DNA of 64,000 nucleotides from Hydnum rufescens UP504 (Eukaryota; Basidiomycota; Agaricomycetes; Cantharellales; Hydnaceae). A program made the translations under genes and the position numbers. The stretch's first letter is position 1, and each line of letters starts with the position of its first letter. The stretch spans positions 66,153 through 130,152 of the forward strand of contig MU128987.1 in NCBI GenBank assembly GCA_014904985.1. Direction: 5' to 3'. The notes beneath the pieces are model-generated. The model was not told the DNA's origin, did no database searches, and was given only the letters and a program-made list of their open reading frames with translations. Below are positions 37,776 through 49,730 of the stretch, in pieces.

Positions 37776-38322
37776 GGAGCATTGAGCCTTGCATCCCTCA
37801 ACAATAGGCTGCCATATCATGGATACATCTATTTCCCATATATATCGTCTTCATCCAAACTCAGATTGTTTGATTGTAGCCTTCTCGCCTTCAAAATACA
37901 TCTTTGATAGAACAGGGTGGACTCACTACAGCAGTGGTTAGATCTTCTAGTGGGTGCAGTGGAACTTTACATATCAACTAACCTCGAATTTTGATTCACG
38001 AATCGAAACAGCAGCACATCCAACATTTTGGAGGCCTTGATACTCTGTTCAAGGGCCCCGTCAGTATTCGTCTTCAGCCCTAGGCCGAGGTGGCGTTCCC
38101 CAAGTCTCAGAGCAGCGGACCAAAAGCCGATTGCGAGGGTGTTTGGGGGGTGGCGACGGCCAACGAGAACCTTGGCAAGGGCCTGTGGGATAAGGAAAAT
38201 ATGCGGGAAGCGAGCGAGGCGCTGTGACGCGTGTGACCTACCCAATCTCGTGCCTTGTCCCACGCCAAGCAGAAGGGACCGATCGCGGAAGCAATCACTC
38301 CACGGGCTTTCTTTCCCTCGAC

Positions 38323-38848
38323 ATGCCCGATTCACTCGCCTCTGCACAATTCCCCGGTCGAGTGGCGCACATTTGCACTCAAGCAGAATTAAACGCCCTT
38401 CTCTCACCCGCAAGTCCCTCTCAATCCACGTCAAATTTTGATGACACCACCGCGTTCCGGCTCCCCGCGCCCAGATCGGGCCCTAAGCAGGAGTTTATCA
38501 GCGGTAGCAAGAAGGACTTGGAGACCTTGGGTCGGAATTTCAAGTCGACATTCGTCGGGCTGGCAGGACATGTGCGAAGTTCGTGTCATTCCTGGAGTTC
38601 TTATTCTGAGGAGTATCAACGCCATATTGACGTTTTCTCCCGACACGTCATCCTTTCGTCTGCGGCCTTCCAAACAAAGTTCTCGGCGATCTCTATAAGA
38701 GAACGAACAGGACACACGGAGACGTCGCATTAAACACTCTCCGCATCGTGGTCGAAGGGGATAACGTAGCGCCCTATGTGTTGGACATACCCGAATATCC
38801 TTGGATATCACACCAGAGGTATTTCCAAAACGAGGAGCTGCGATTTTG
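38323..38848 (+). pseudogene. array plus-strand gene, copy 1
   Basis: Unrecognised family. Starts MPDSLASAQFPGRVAHICTQ, then AELNALLSP, LPAPRSGPKQEFISGSKKDL and ETLGRNFKST. The second half reads THGDVALNTLRIVVEGDN-like and VLDIPEYPWIS in a shifted frame. About 175 residues. It is the best preserved start of the four copies, but the central segment is out of frame, by intron or by indel. No signal peptide or membrane helix is seen. Confidence 0.4.
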
Positions 38849-39533
38849 AGCCTGAAGGCACTCGAGGGTGTGTGAGGAATGCTTGCCCCTGTTGTTGATA
38901 GTGAACTCCGATTTCCCGTCTCATATAGAACTTTGTGAACAACTCCACTGTATTGAATATTCTCGCACGTTTTTAGCCCGTCGCTGAGCTCCATGCCTCC
39001 AAGCTCGGGCGTTGTTTATTTGGCCGTCATGCAGGCGAGAGCGAGAATACAATATATTCGTTTGCAACGTGGTTCCTTGAAAACCACATCTACACATTGA
39101 TCATTGAAGCAATTACTTGGGGATCCAGCGCTTACACCGGGGGAGATTAATATACATATCAGTAGGGCTTAAGAAACTCTGTGCCACAGGATATCCTAGC
39201 TGGTGTCTCATACACAAAACAATGCACCCACAATACCTGGGGCATCCTAGCTAGGAGATCCTGGATACTTACGTCGCGATCCACCCGACAAGGTTTAAAA
39301 AGGGGTCGGGAAAATTATTTCTATTTGCTCCAACCGATGAGGTAGGACAAAATTAATTATATGAAATGACCCCTCTGCATGACGAAATACACCAGGAGAC
39401 AATCGGGTGGCCGAAAGATTTTCACTTCACCCAGGGGTCCCTGAACACCTAGATCCGAGCTAGGTGGAAACTTGAACATATGTATTGGCTCGAATATGAG
39501 CTGACTCCCGAGTAAGGTGAAATATACATCGCG

Positions 39534-40771
39534 TCAAGCCAGAACTGATCGAAGCACCTCTTGCCCGAGAGGTGAACTCCACACAGGATCACTCAGGTCC
39601 GGAAGACTCTCATGTACGTTATAGGCCCCGAGTACGTCTTCCAGATCTCGCACATCATCCATGGAATACGTCTGGGTGCCGGGGGGAGGCGAAGCAAGGT
39701 ACGTGCGAATGCAAAAGAGGAAATGAAGCCTGAGACAGTTATCATACGGCATCGCTTGGGACTCCGGGATCTTAAGAACCCCGGCGTTAGAGACATCAAA
39801 GTCAGGCGAAGGCTTCGAGAATTGGATAATCCGATAGTCGTCCTGTGAGATCTCGTCAATGCTCATCTACCGAGCAAAGAGGGAAATATCTTCGTACGTC
39901 AACGTCAATTCCAAATGAATATTGATCGAAGTGAGGTCGGAGAGAGGAGGCCATCGTTAAGTAATTTTGAGGGGCATCAAGGTCCGGAGGGAGTCGTTCG
40001 TGCTGTCCGAAAAACTAGAATCCGAGGCCAGATTTAATAGGGGTGTTCAATATCCTTCATGTCCGTGGACACTTACGATTGCCAGTCTAGTTTCCTCGAT
40101 CCTATCTTGAAGAATGGGTACGACGCTTCTATCTTCATCGCTAAGCGGAACTCCTGTTATGTTGCAGAAGGCACTGCCGCAGATTGACGAGGGTACTGTC
40201 GGGATACCCCTCTGGAGGTGCAGCTTGCATCATTGGGAGAAGAAATTGGGTGACTAGGTAATCGCTTACCGCGGAAGGTAGCAGCAGTTCCGAATCCAAT
40301 TGTTCAGGGAGAGTTTCGAGGAAGGGATCGGCCTCTGGGACCCCAACAGTCAGTTAAAATACTTGAGCTAGAGTAGACCAGAGAAAAACCATCGATAAGA
40401 ATAAGGTAGGCTCCAGGCGAGAGGAACTCCATCGAATCCCTCTTGATGGGCTCTTTGGAAGTGGAAGTAACATATACAGAAAACGGGTGGGGTCCCACGT
40501 TAATGTTGCAAGGATATAGAGACCATCTATCCTTGGTATACAGTTCAAGGAAGACACACAGCCATCTGTAGAAAGAGTTGACTTTGACAGTTCTCTTTTC
40601 TGGGAATTTTGGGACGTAACATCCTTATGATAATCGAATGGCCCATGAGCTGGCAAGCGAAGGACAGGGGGAAGGAAAAGGAGAACCTGCCACAAGTGTT
40701 GACTCGAAAGTGTCGCAGAACACGAAAACATTGTTATAGTGATTTGGACCGAAAATGTCGTAGAACTTCAT
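39534..40771 (-). pseudogene. array minus-strand gene, copy 1
   Basis: Unrecognised protein of about 300 residues in several exons. It begins MKFYDIF-like at 40771, then the conserved VGPHPFSVYVTSTSKEPIKR and DSMEFLSPGAYLILIDGF block. A FCNITGxPLSDEDRSVVPIL block follows, whose CxxTG start resembles the first half of some fungal HNH domains. The end is DYRIIQFSKPSPDFDVSNAG, a LRLHFLFCIRTYL helix and an acidic tail. The HNH link is a weak inference: no His-Asn-His set was located. Frames change between blocks, partly by introns with conserved acceptors. Confidence 0.4.
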
Positions 40772-41155
40772 GGCGGTCAATAGTGAGACAGTTCTGATTC
40801 AGAACTCCGCCAACATAGCTGGCATTTGCATCCTATGTCCTAGATTCGTGGTTAAGCGCCGTTCTCCGCATTGTTCTCTCCGATTCTCCTGGATTTCCTT
40901 TCGAATCGGGGAAACTTGTTCGTGGTCGGTCAACAGTCCCCCGTTCACTTCCACCCGTTGTGAATCCTCAACTGAGACCGATGTGGCCCTAAAAAGGTCA
41001 CGTGATCATAACATGTAAGGCCAGCATAATGCAAACATTGCTGATAATTATGTGGTCTTGACATGGTCAATATATATCCTCAAGGTATTTAGCGATCCAA
41101 ACTATCCATTCAAGCCCCTTCCTTACGCGAAAACCAACTCGAGCAGGCAGCTCCG

Positions 41156-41374
41156 TTGGAACACCTGCCTCAACTTCAGATCCTCATCAGGAAAACCGGA
41201 CATCCTCAGAGCTCTTACTGTGTTTTAGAGGCTCTAGAAGAAGTGCTCCGTGGTGCTTTGGAAGCTCTGGATGCATCCAGAGTCCCAGGCCTTCAGGAAC
41301 TCTTCATATTTCCTGATGTTGGTGCACAAAGAGCGATTCTTTCGGAAATGCGGGCTAATCCAAGCGTGTTTATG
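41156..41374 (+). other. array plus-strand leader frame (unit 1-2)
   Basis: An open frame MEHLPQLQILIRKTGHPQ...VPGLQELFIFPDVG lies ahead of plus-gene copy 2. Its counterpart near 46370 is broken. It may be a 5' exon of the plus gene or a separate small gene; the conserved EQTKxFWNS phrase follows in both copies. Confidence 0.25.
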
Positions 41375-41600
41375 TGAAGCAGACCAAGGAATTCTGGAAT
41401 AGTGTACAGATGCGTGATCGCCGGTGCCGCAGTAGCGATACTGGAGCACGTAAACTCTATACCAACGGTTCGGATTGGATTCTTCCACCTTGCTATTTGT
41501 GTCTCTATTTACAACACCAAGTAGAAAGCAAAGACAAAGCAATCGTTGAAGCAATTACTCCACAAGTTTCTTGGGCTCTTTCCCGTATAGTGCCCTCGAC

Positions 41601-42206
41601 ATGCCCGATTCACTCGACTCTGCACAATTCCGCGCCGAGTAGCGCACCTCTGCACTCAAGCAGACTTAAACACCCTTCTCACACCGGTACGCCCCCTCTG
41701 AATCCCCTTCACATCTTCATGGCACCACTACTATCCACTGGCAGCTCTCCGCGCCCAGATCGGGGCCAAAGCAGGAGTTTATCAGCGGTAGTGAGAAGGA
41801 CTTCAAGACTATGGATCGGAACCTCAAGTCGACCCGCGAACTATTCCTCAGGCTGGGGGTACACCTGGAAAGTGCATGTCCTGGAGTTCTGATTCTAATG
41901 AGACTCAATACCATATTGATGTTTTCTCCCGACGTGCCACACTAGTTCTCCGCGATCTCCATAAGAGAACGAACAGGACACACGGGGACGTCGCAATAAA
42001 CACTCTCTGCATCGTGGTCGAAAGGGATAGCGTAGTGTCTTATGTGCTGGACATACCCAGAGTATCCTTGGACATTACATCGGAATTATTTGCAGATCGA
42101 CTAGGAGCTGGAATCTGGAGCCTGGAGGGACTCGAGGGTGTAGGAGGAACACCGACCCCTGTTGTTGACAGAGCACTCCGATTTCCCACCTCATATAGGC
42201 CGTTTT
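41601..42206 (+). pseudogene. array plus-strand gene, copy 2
   Basis: Same family as the copy at 38323. The ATG and PDSL start are kept, but the next segment is out of frame (a TAG replaces the VAHICTQ region frame). The later blocks HGDVAINTLCIVVERD and YVLDIPRVSLDI are still readable. Degenerate. Confidence 0.4.
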
Positions 42207-42466
42207 GAGCAACGTGAATCCCTCTGCTGTATTGAATATTCGAATGAAAACTGTACGCTCCTAGTTCATCGCTGGGCTCTACGCCTCCAAGCATGGACCC
42301 TTGTTTATTTAGCCCTCACGCAGGCATGTGAATACGAAATCCACCGAACATACAGTATACGCATACGTTTGCAACGAGGTTCCTTGAAGGCCATGTCTAG
42401 CATTGATCCACTGTCAGCCTCAGAACACCTGGATCCGAGACTGGGTGGGAACTTTGAATGCATATA

Positions 42467-43752
42467 TCAGCTCAAATATAAGCCCACGCCGAGCGAGGGG
42501 AAATACGCACAGCGTCGAGCCATAATTGATCGAAGAACCTCTCCTCCGAGAGTTGAATTCCACACAGGATCACTCATCTCCGGAAGACTCTCATCTCCGT
42601 CATAGACCCCCACTGCTTCCTGCAGATCTTCCACATCACCCATAGAATATGTCTGGGTGCCAGGGGGAGGTGAGGCAAGGTACATGCGAATGCAAAACTG
42701 GAAATGAAGCCTGAGACAGTTATCATACGGCATCGCCTGAGACTCCGGGATCTTAAGAACCCCGGCGTTAGAGACATCGAAGTCAGGTGAAGGCCTCGAG
42801 AATTGAACAATCCGATAGTCATCCTATGAGATCTTGTCAACGCTCATCTACCAAGCAAAGAGTGCAATATCTTCGTACGTCAACGTCAATTCCAAATGAA
42901 TATTGATCGAAGTGAGGTTGGAGGAAGGAGGCCATCGTCAAGTAATTTTGGGAGGTATCAAGGTCCGGAGGGAGTCGTTCGTACCGTCCGAGAAACTAGA
43001 ATCGGAGGCCATATTTAATAGGGGAGTTCAATATCCTGCATGTCGATGGCCCCTTACGATTACCAATCTGGTTTCCTCGATCCTATTCTGAAGGATGGGG
43101 ACGACGCTTCTATCTTCATCGCTAAGCGGCACTCCGGTTATGTTGCAGAAGGCACTACCGCGGATTGACGAGGGAACTGTCGGGATACCCCTCTATAGGG
43201 TACAGATTGCATCATTGAGAGAAGAAATTGGGAGACTAGTCAATTGCATACTGGGAAAGTCATCAGCGCCTCAGAATCCAGTTGGTCACAAAAAGATCTG
43301 GGGGCGTGATTGGTCCCTGGAACGCCAACAGTCAGCTAAAAGACTTGAGCTAGAGTAGACGAGAGAGAAACCATCGATAAGAATAAGGTAGGCTCCAGGT
43401 GAGAGGAGATCCGTCGAACCCTTCTTGATGGACTCTTTGGAAGCGGAAGTGATATCCACAGAAAACGGATGTGGTCCCGGTTGAATGTTACAAGGATGTA
43501 GAGACCACCTCTCCTTGGTAAACACTTTAAGGAAGACACATAACCATCTGTAGAAAGAGTCGACTTTGATAGTCCTCCTTTCTGGCGATGTTGGGACGTA
43601 ACATCCTTATGACAATTGGGTGTTTCATGAGCCAACTAACGAGTGAAGAACGGAGAAGAAGGGGAACCTGCCAACAATATTGGTTCGAAAGAATGGCAGA
43701 ACACGAAAACATTGTTATAGCAATCTGGATCAAAAATATCGTAGAACTTCAT
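42467..43752 (-). pseudogene. array minus-strand gene, copy 2
   Basis: Paralogue of the copy at 39534-40771. Blocks in order: KERWSLHPCNIQPGPHPFSV, STDLLSPGAYLILIDGFS, then FQFCIRMYLASPPPGTQTY and an acidic end. A splice acceptor CATAG replaces CACAG of copy 1 before GATGACTATCGG, so the apparent TAG stop in this frame is probably intronic. Product unknown. Confidence 0.4.
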
Positions 43753-43789
43753 AGTGATCCAAGTGTTGATGATTTAGAACTCCGCACAC

Positions 43790-44390
43790 TGTAATATTAC
43801 AGCCAGATAAGCTGAATATGCACAAACTGGAATTCCAGCTTGATAGGGGGTTAGACAGGGATTAGGATTGTAGCAATCTGCGCTGGAATTCGCGTTCGAT
43901 ATGGGTGGAAGTTGCCGAAGCAGTCTGAGATTACGTGATCAATCGCATTCCTAAGGGTGGAATGGAGAAAGGGAGCTAGCAGGTAGCTGCAGCCCCCTTA
44001 CTCTGGGAACCGCTAAGGAAACTTCGGAGCGCACGAGAAACTGAGAGGCAAGACTGTGCCACCCAAACTCGGGCGCAATGTTTTGGTTGACAAAAGGGAA
44101 GGTGGGTTGGTGAGAATTGACGTGTTGCTTGGCCGTACAGCGCGCGTACAAGCAAGCTGTGAGGAGAGGGGAGTGAGAGAATGAAAACTTAATTCGCGAT
44201 TGTATTACATAATCATTCATCTCACTTAGTTTGCTTTATTGGCGCTTATCTGGCCTTTAAACAAGTTGCTCGTGCCTCGGACTAGTTTGGCAAGCACTCT
44301 TGAGTGTCCTAGATTCAGCGCCACCCGATTCAGCTCTAGTATTGATCTGCTGATTGCCGCACCTCACACACTTGCTATATACCCAAAGCC
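43790..44390. other. non-repeated insert inside the array
   Basis: About 600 bp absent from the other units replaces the plus-gene block. No coding signal and no terminal repeats that I can define. It could be a deletion scar plus insertion. Confidence 0.4.
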
Positions 44391-44665
44391 TGTATCGAAT
44401 ATTCCGATGAAAACTGTACATTTCTAGTTCACCGCTGAGCTCCACGCCTCCAAGCGTGGGCCTTGTTTCTTTAGCCCTCACACGGGTATGTGAATACGAA
44501 ATCCACCGAACATACAGTATAGGCATACGTTTGCAACGAGGTTCCTTGAAGGCCATGTCTAGCATTGATCCACTGTCAGCCTCAGAACACCTGGATCTGA
44601 GACTGGGTGGAAACTTTGAATGCATATATCAGCTCAAATATAAGCCCACTCCCGAGCAAGGTGAA

Positions 44666-45920
44666 CTACGCACCGCGTCGAGCCATAATTGATCGAAGAA
44701 CCTCTCCTCCGAGAACTGAATTCCACACAGGATCACTCGTCTCTGGAAAACTCTCATCTCCATCATAGACCCCCAGTGCTTCCTGCAGATCTTCCACATC
44801 ATCCATAGAATATGTCTGGGTGCCAGGAGGAGGCGAGGCAAGGTACATGCGAATGCAAAACTGGAAATGAAGCCTGAGACAGTTATCATATGGCATCGCC
44901 TGGGACTCCGGGATCTTAAGAACCCCGGCGTTAGAGATGTCGAAGTCAGGTGAAGGCCTCGAGAATTGAACAATCCGATAGTCATCCTATGAGATCTTGT
45001 CAACGCTCATCTACCAAGCAAAGAGTGCAATATATTCGTACGTCGACGTCAATTCCAAATGAATACTGATCGAAGTGAGGTTGGAGAAAGGAGGCCATTG
45101 TCAAGTAATTTTGGGAGGTATCAAGGTCTGGAGGGAGTCGTTCGTACCGTCCGAGAAACTAGAATCCGAGGCCAGATTTAATAGAGGAGTTCAATATCCT
45201 GCATGTCGATGGACACTTACGATTACCAATCTGGTTTCCTCGATCCTATTCTGAAGGATGGGGACGACGCTTCTATCTTCATCGCTAAGTGGGGCACCTG
45301 TTATGTTGCAGAAGGCGCTGCCACGAATTGACGAGGGAACTGTCGGAATACCCCTCTGTAGGGTCCAGCTTGCATCATTGAGAGAAGAAATCGCGAGACT
45401 CGGTACTTGCTTACCGGGAAAGTCATCAGCGCCTCAGAATCCAATTGGTCAGGAGAGGATTCGGGAGCATGATTGGTCCCTGGGGCCCCAACAGTCAGCC
45501 AAAATACTTGAACCAGAGTAGACGAGAGAAAAACCATCGACAAGAATAAGGTAGGCCCCAGGTGAAAGGAGATTCATCGAATCCCTCTTGATGGGCTCTT
45601 TGGAAGCGGAAGTGATGTTCACAGAAAATGGGTCGGGTCCCGGTTTAATGTTACAAGGATGTAGAGACCATGTCTCCTTGGTATACACTTCAAGAAAGAC
45701 ACACAACCATCTGTAGAAAGAGTTGACTTTGACAGTTCTCTTTTCTGGCGATGTTGGGACGTAACATCCTTATGACCATTGGGGGTGTCATAAGCCGACC
45801 GACGAGGGAAGAACAGGGGGAGGAAGAAGGGGAACCTGCCAACAACATTGGCTCGAAAGCATAGCAGAACACAAAAACATTGTTATAGCAATCTGGATCG
45901 AAAATATCGTAGAACTTCAT
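44666..45920 (-). pseudogene. array minus-strand gene, copy 3
   Basis: Paralogue with the best preserved start: MKFYDIFDPDCYNNVFVFCY. It then has FLEVYTKETWSLHPCNIKPG, MNLLSPGAYLILVDGFSLVY, FCNITGAPLSDEDRSVV and the C-terminal CLRLHFQFCIRMYL helix. Of the three it may be closest to a working gene, but I could not join all exons in phase. Product unknown. Confidence 0.42.
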
Positions 45921-46695
45921 GGTGGACGAAAGAGAGTCAATAGATTTAGAACTCCGCCAAGTTGGCCATCTGCATCCTACGTCCTGCTTCTCTATTACCA
46001 AGAAAACCCTACTCACAGATAGCACCCTACTATACAGTAAGGTTATACTGTGCTGGATTCTTTAACCTTTAACATCTTTGTGGTTAAGCGCTGTGATCCG
46101 CATTGTCCTTTCCAATTCTCCTGGATTTCCCCGGGAATCGTGGGCTTGTTCGTGCTCAATCACCAGTCTCCCGTTCCCTTCCACCTGTTGTAAATCCTCG
46201 ACTGAGACCGATAAGGAACAAGTTAGGCGATTACGTGATTAGATATACAAGGCCGCCGTCGCCACGGCTAATGAAATAATTATGTGCCCTCAATATAGTC
46301 ATTTAGCGATCCCAACTTTCCATTCAAGCGCCTGCCTTATATGAAAGAGAGCACCGAGTCGAACAGGCAGCTCCATTGGAACACCTGCCTCTACCTCGGA
46401 TTCTGGGAAACAAAGAATGAGGCGCAATCCGACCCTACTTTATGGTGGAGCAGACCAAGGCATTCTGGAATAGTGCGTGGGTGCATGATGGTCGGTGCCC
46501 TGTCTCGTACGCGCGTGGCGGAGAGTGCCGAGCGCTTGAAGCACCCATAAACACAAACAGTTCCGGTTGGATTATTCCACCTTGTAGTTTGTGGACATCG
46601 CTTTACCACCACAAGCGGAAAGGCAAGGGGAACTGATCGTTGAAGCAATCACTCGAGGTTCTTAGGCTCTTTTCCCTATCCTTAGTATCGTATAC

Positions 46696-47241
46696 ATGCC
46701 CGATTCACTCGTCTCCACACAGCCCCGGTCGAGTAGCGCACATCTGCACTCAAGCGGAGTTAAACACCCTTCTCGCACCCGCAAGACCCTCTGAATCCAC
46801 GTCCAATCTTGATGGCACCACTGCAATCCAGTTCCCTGCGCCCAGACCGGGCCTAAAGCAAGAGTTTATCAGCGGCAGTCAGAAGAATTTCCAGACTTTG
46901 GATTCGAACTTCAAATCGACCCGTGATCTGGTGCTCCGCATGGCGGCGCATATGGAGAGTGCGTGTCATTCCCGGACCTCTGATTTTGATTTGATGAGGG
47001 TCAACGCCATGTTGACGTTTTCTCCCGACGTGCAATCCTTTCGTCTGTGGTCTCCCCTCCCTCCAAAAAAATTTTTCTGCTAGCTCTCGACGATCTTCGG
47101 AAGAGAACGAATATGACGCACGGGGACGTCGCAATGAACACCCTTCGCATCGTGTGCGAAGGGGATAACGTAGTGTCTTATGTGTTGGACATACCCGAGT
47201 ATCCTTGGATATCAGAGCAGGATCATTTGCAGAATAACTAG
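46696..47241 (+). pseudogene. array plus-strand gene, copy 3
   Basis: Reads PGLKQEFISGSQKNFQTLDS, NFKSTRDLVLRMAAHMES and MRVNAMLTFSPDVQSFRL. In another frame it has DLRKRTNMTHGDVAMNTLRI and YVLDIPEYPWIS, ending at TAG 47239-47241. A one-base change near the start moves the first 15 codons out of frame. A run of seven A at about 47065 may mark a further indel. Product unknown. Confidence 0.4.
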
Positions 47242-47560
47242 GAGCTGGAATTGGGAGCCTGGAGCGACTCGAGGGTGCGGGAGGAATGCCTGCCCTTGTT
47301 GTTGACAGAGTACTCCGATTTCCCATCTCATGCGGGACGATTTGTGAACGGGTTTTTGAGCAACATGAATCTCTCTACAGTATTGATTATTCTCATGAAA
47401 ACCATAGCTCATCGTTGACGAAATCCACTGAGAGCGAGTTCACAATATATATGTTTGCAACGTGATTCTTTGAAGTGCCCCATCTTTAGCCCCCTGCCAC
47501 ACCGTGCATCGATCGTCGAAGGAATTATTCTCTGTCTCAGTGACTTGCACAGCTCTCGAT

Positions 47561-48152
47561 ATGCTCCATTCACTCGTCTCAGCACAACCTCCTGGTCACG
47601 TCGTGCACATCTGCACTCAAGTAGAATTCGACGCCTTCTCGCACCCGCAAACGCCTCTGAATCCACGTCAACTCTTGATGACACCACTACGATCCAGCTC
47701 CCGGAGCCCAAAGCGGGCCCACAGCAGAAGTTTATCAGCGGCAGCGAGAAGGACTTCCGGATTATGGGTATGACCAAGACGCCCTATCCATTTATTGCGC
47801 GGCATATTGGGTCAGATGCAGAGTGCGTGTCATTCCTGGATTTCTGATTCGGATGGTCATGCTGACGTCTTATCGCGACGTGCGATCCCATCGTCTGCCG
47901 CCTTCCCCCCCAAAATTACCAGTTCTGTACGATCTCTATAAGAGAACGGGCATGCATCATGGAGATGTCGCAAGGAACACTCTCCGCATCGTGGGCGAAG
48001 GGGATGACGCAGTGCCCTATGTGATGGACATACCCGAGTATCCTTGGATATTACACGGGGAGGCTCGTCGGCAGAATGACTACGAGCCAGAATCTGGAGG
48101 GAATGTCAGCTCTGTTGTACGTCATCCCATAAGGTATACAAAATCCACTTGA
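47561..48152 (+). pseudogene. array plus-strand gene, copy 4
   Basis: Starts MLHSLVSAQPPGHVVHICTQ, then EKDFRIMGMTKTPYPFIARH and DLYKRTGMHHGDVARNTLRI, EGDDAVPYVMDIPEYPWI, joined across frame changes. No minus-strand partner follows, so the array ends here. Product unknown. Confidence 0.4.
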
Positions 48153-48462
48153 AAAACGGTATCACACAGAACGCTGAATGCGGTGCGATGATCGAGGAGC
48201 CCCAGATTATATACAGTAGGACTCGCAAATGGTGCTCTTACTTGTCTTGCCAGTGTCACAGCACTCGACTCTGCATATTTCTTGATCTCTAATGAGCTGA
48301 GCCAATAGACTTGGCAATACATGCCGACGATCACAAAATGAGCTCTGGCTCCATTCTCAAAATTTGCATCACCTGAGCAGTGTGATTCTCTTCAACGAGG
48401 GTGCCTATCGTATCCGTGGTGTGGCCGACCGAACCCTGCGCACGAACGGATTCTCAAATTCG

Positions 48463-48918
48463 TCATATGCCTGGCGTGGGGTAGTGAATTGTCGTAAGAT
48501 GGGATTCGTTTGCTTCATCCCATTTTCCATTCTTTGCAGCATCCTTATGCAGCACTAATTTGTCCCCGGCTCTAATAACGCGAAAGGGTCCATCAAAAGT
48601 ACAACATGCCTGCACGGAAGAGAGTCGCAGGTCTGAACTAACTTCTGGATCCGCCTCCGTCTTTTGCATGCCCCTGGCAGCCTTCCTGACCTTTGCTAGC
48701 CGTTTCTCCCTCCGCTTGCGCCGCGCTTCTTTCGCCTCATACCCACCATGCGTAGAGTTATCACTGTCATCTAGGTGTCCATAGTCGACATCCAGGCAGG
48801 AGAAAGTACGATGGAGGCTGATGTGGATCTGGCGCCGGCTGATTGGCAGCTGGGATTCTGCTTTCAATGTCAAGTTTGGCTTCATAGCAAAATATTTGTG
48901 TAAAGTCTCATTAATCAT
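48463..48918 (-). CDS. hypothetical ORF with basic coiled stretch
   Basis: 151 codons open on the minus strand. A strongly basic helix (EAKEARRKRREKRLAKVRKA) and a later GPFRVIRAGDKLVLHKDAAK segment suggest protein coding. The GPF...GDK shape recalls parts of retroelement polyproteins, but there is no RT or integrase nearby, so I do not assign a function. It lies between the array and the minisatellite. Confidence 0.3.
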   Translation of the reverse strand: MINETLHKYFAMKPNLTLKAESQLPISRRQIHISLHRTFSCLDVDYGHLDDSDNSTHGGYEAKEARRKRREKRLAKVRKAARGMQKTEADPEVSSDLRLSSVQACCTFDGPFRVIRAGDKLVLHKDAAKNGKWDEANESHLTTIHYPTPGI

Positions 48919-49129
48919 ATGGTTATTGTTTTGGCGACGTTCGTGTCGGCATCATGGGGTGAGAAACCAGGGCGCTATTGATCAATATTATCTCGCTTGA
49001 ACTGTTCTTCTTGAGAGGAGAGCAAATGAGCACCCCAACAAAATTGTAGAGATATCGAATTGTATGTGTAGTACAGCGGCTGAGTGAGGATAACCGACGT
49101 CCTGGTGCTTGCTGACTTAGTATATATAC

Positions 49130-49540
49130 ATCTTTCCCAGCCATGTGATCAAACAAGAATTCACCTTTGGCATGAAGTAATCATGACTGCGGTCTATATC
49201 TTCCCAGCCATGTGATCAAACAAGAATTCTCCTTTGGCATGAAGTAATCATGACTGCGGTCTATATCTTTCCCAGCCATGTGATCAAACAAGAATTCTCC
49301 TTTGGCATGAAGTAATCATGACTGCGGTCTATATCTTATCCCAGCCATGTGATCAAACAAGAATTCTCCTTTGGCATGAAGTAATCATGACTGCGGTCTA
49401 AATATCTTTCCCAGCCATGTGATCAAACAAGAATTCTCCTTTGGCATGAAGTAATCATGACTGCAGGTCTATATCTTTCCCAGCCATGTGATCAAAACAA
49501 GATAATTCTCCTTTGGCATTAAGTAATCATTACTGCGGTG
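49130..49540. repeat. 68-bp minisatellite, six copies
   Basis: A unit beginning CCCAGCCATGTGATCAAACA and ending in ATGACTGCGGTCTATATCTTT is repeated six times, with starts at 49136, 49203, 49271, 49340, 49410 and 49479 (period 67-70). Copies differ by only a few bases; the last is the most diverged. There is no spacer between units. Confidence 0.92.
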
Positions 49541-49730
49541 TGTGCAAGCCTACAGATGAAGACGCAATTTACAGGAAGACGGCCCGTTAATACCTGGTTT
49601 GTTACAGTCACACTAATACTCGCACCGAACAGACACCCACATTCAATAAAAAGATATCTCGGAAAGCCAACGATAGGGAAAATATATTGTACAAACTGAG
49701 AGAAAGAACCGCTAACAGATAGAAGTTAGG

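Larger units (their letters stand above)
38323..48152. repeat. tandem array of about 3-kb two-gene units
   Basis: Landmarks recur in fixed order. A shared 'TGTATTGAATATTC' block lies near 38950, 42226 and 44392, with a weaker copy near 47379. The minus-gene 3' end is at 39534, 42499 and 44661; the minus-gene core block is at 40158, 43140 and 45303; its 5' block is at 40567, 43552 and 45714. A plus-gene leader block (CATTCAAGC...GGAACACCTGCCT) is at 41099 and 46313, and plus-gene starts are at 38323, 41601, 46696 and 47561. Unit lengths are about 3.3, 2.2 and 3.0 kb. The middle unit lacks its plus gene and has about 600 bp of unrelated sequence (43790-44390) instead. Divergence between copies is visible at many bases, so the duplications are not recent. 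Confidence 0.8.

Noticed and set aside
42820..42835. TAG stop in the minus-strand array gene (copies 2 and 3) compared with CAG in copy 1
   Set aside because: The position is CTCATAG versus CTCACAG right before the conserved GATGACTATCGG-like block, and a donor lies upstream, so it is best read as the intron acceptor rather than a stop codon.
49130..49540. CRISPR-like direct repeats
   Set aside because: Units are contiguous without unique spacers, and the genome is a fungus; it is a minisatellite.
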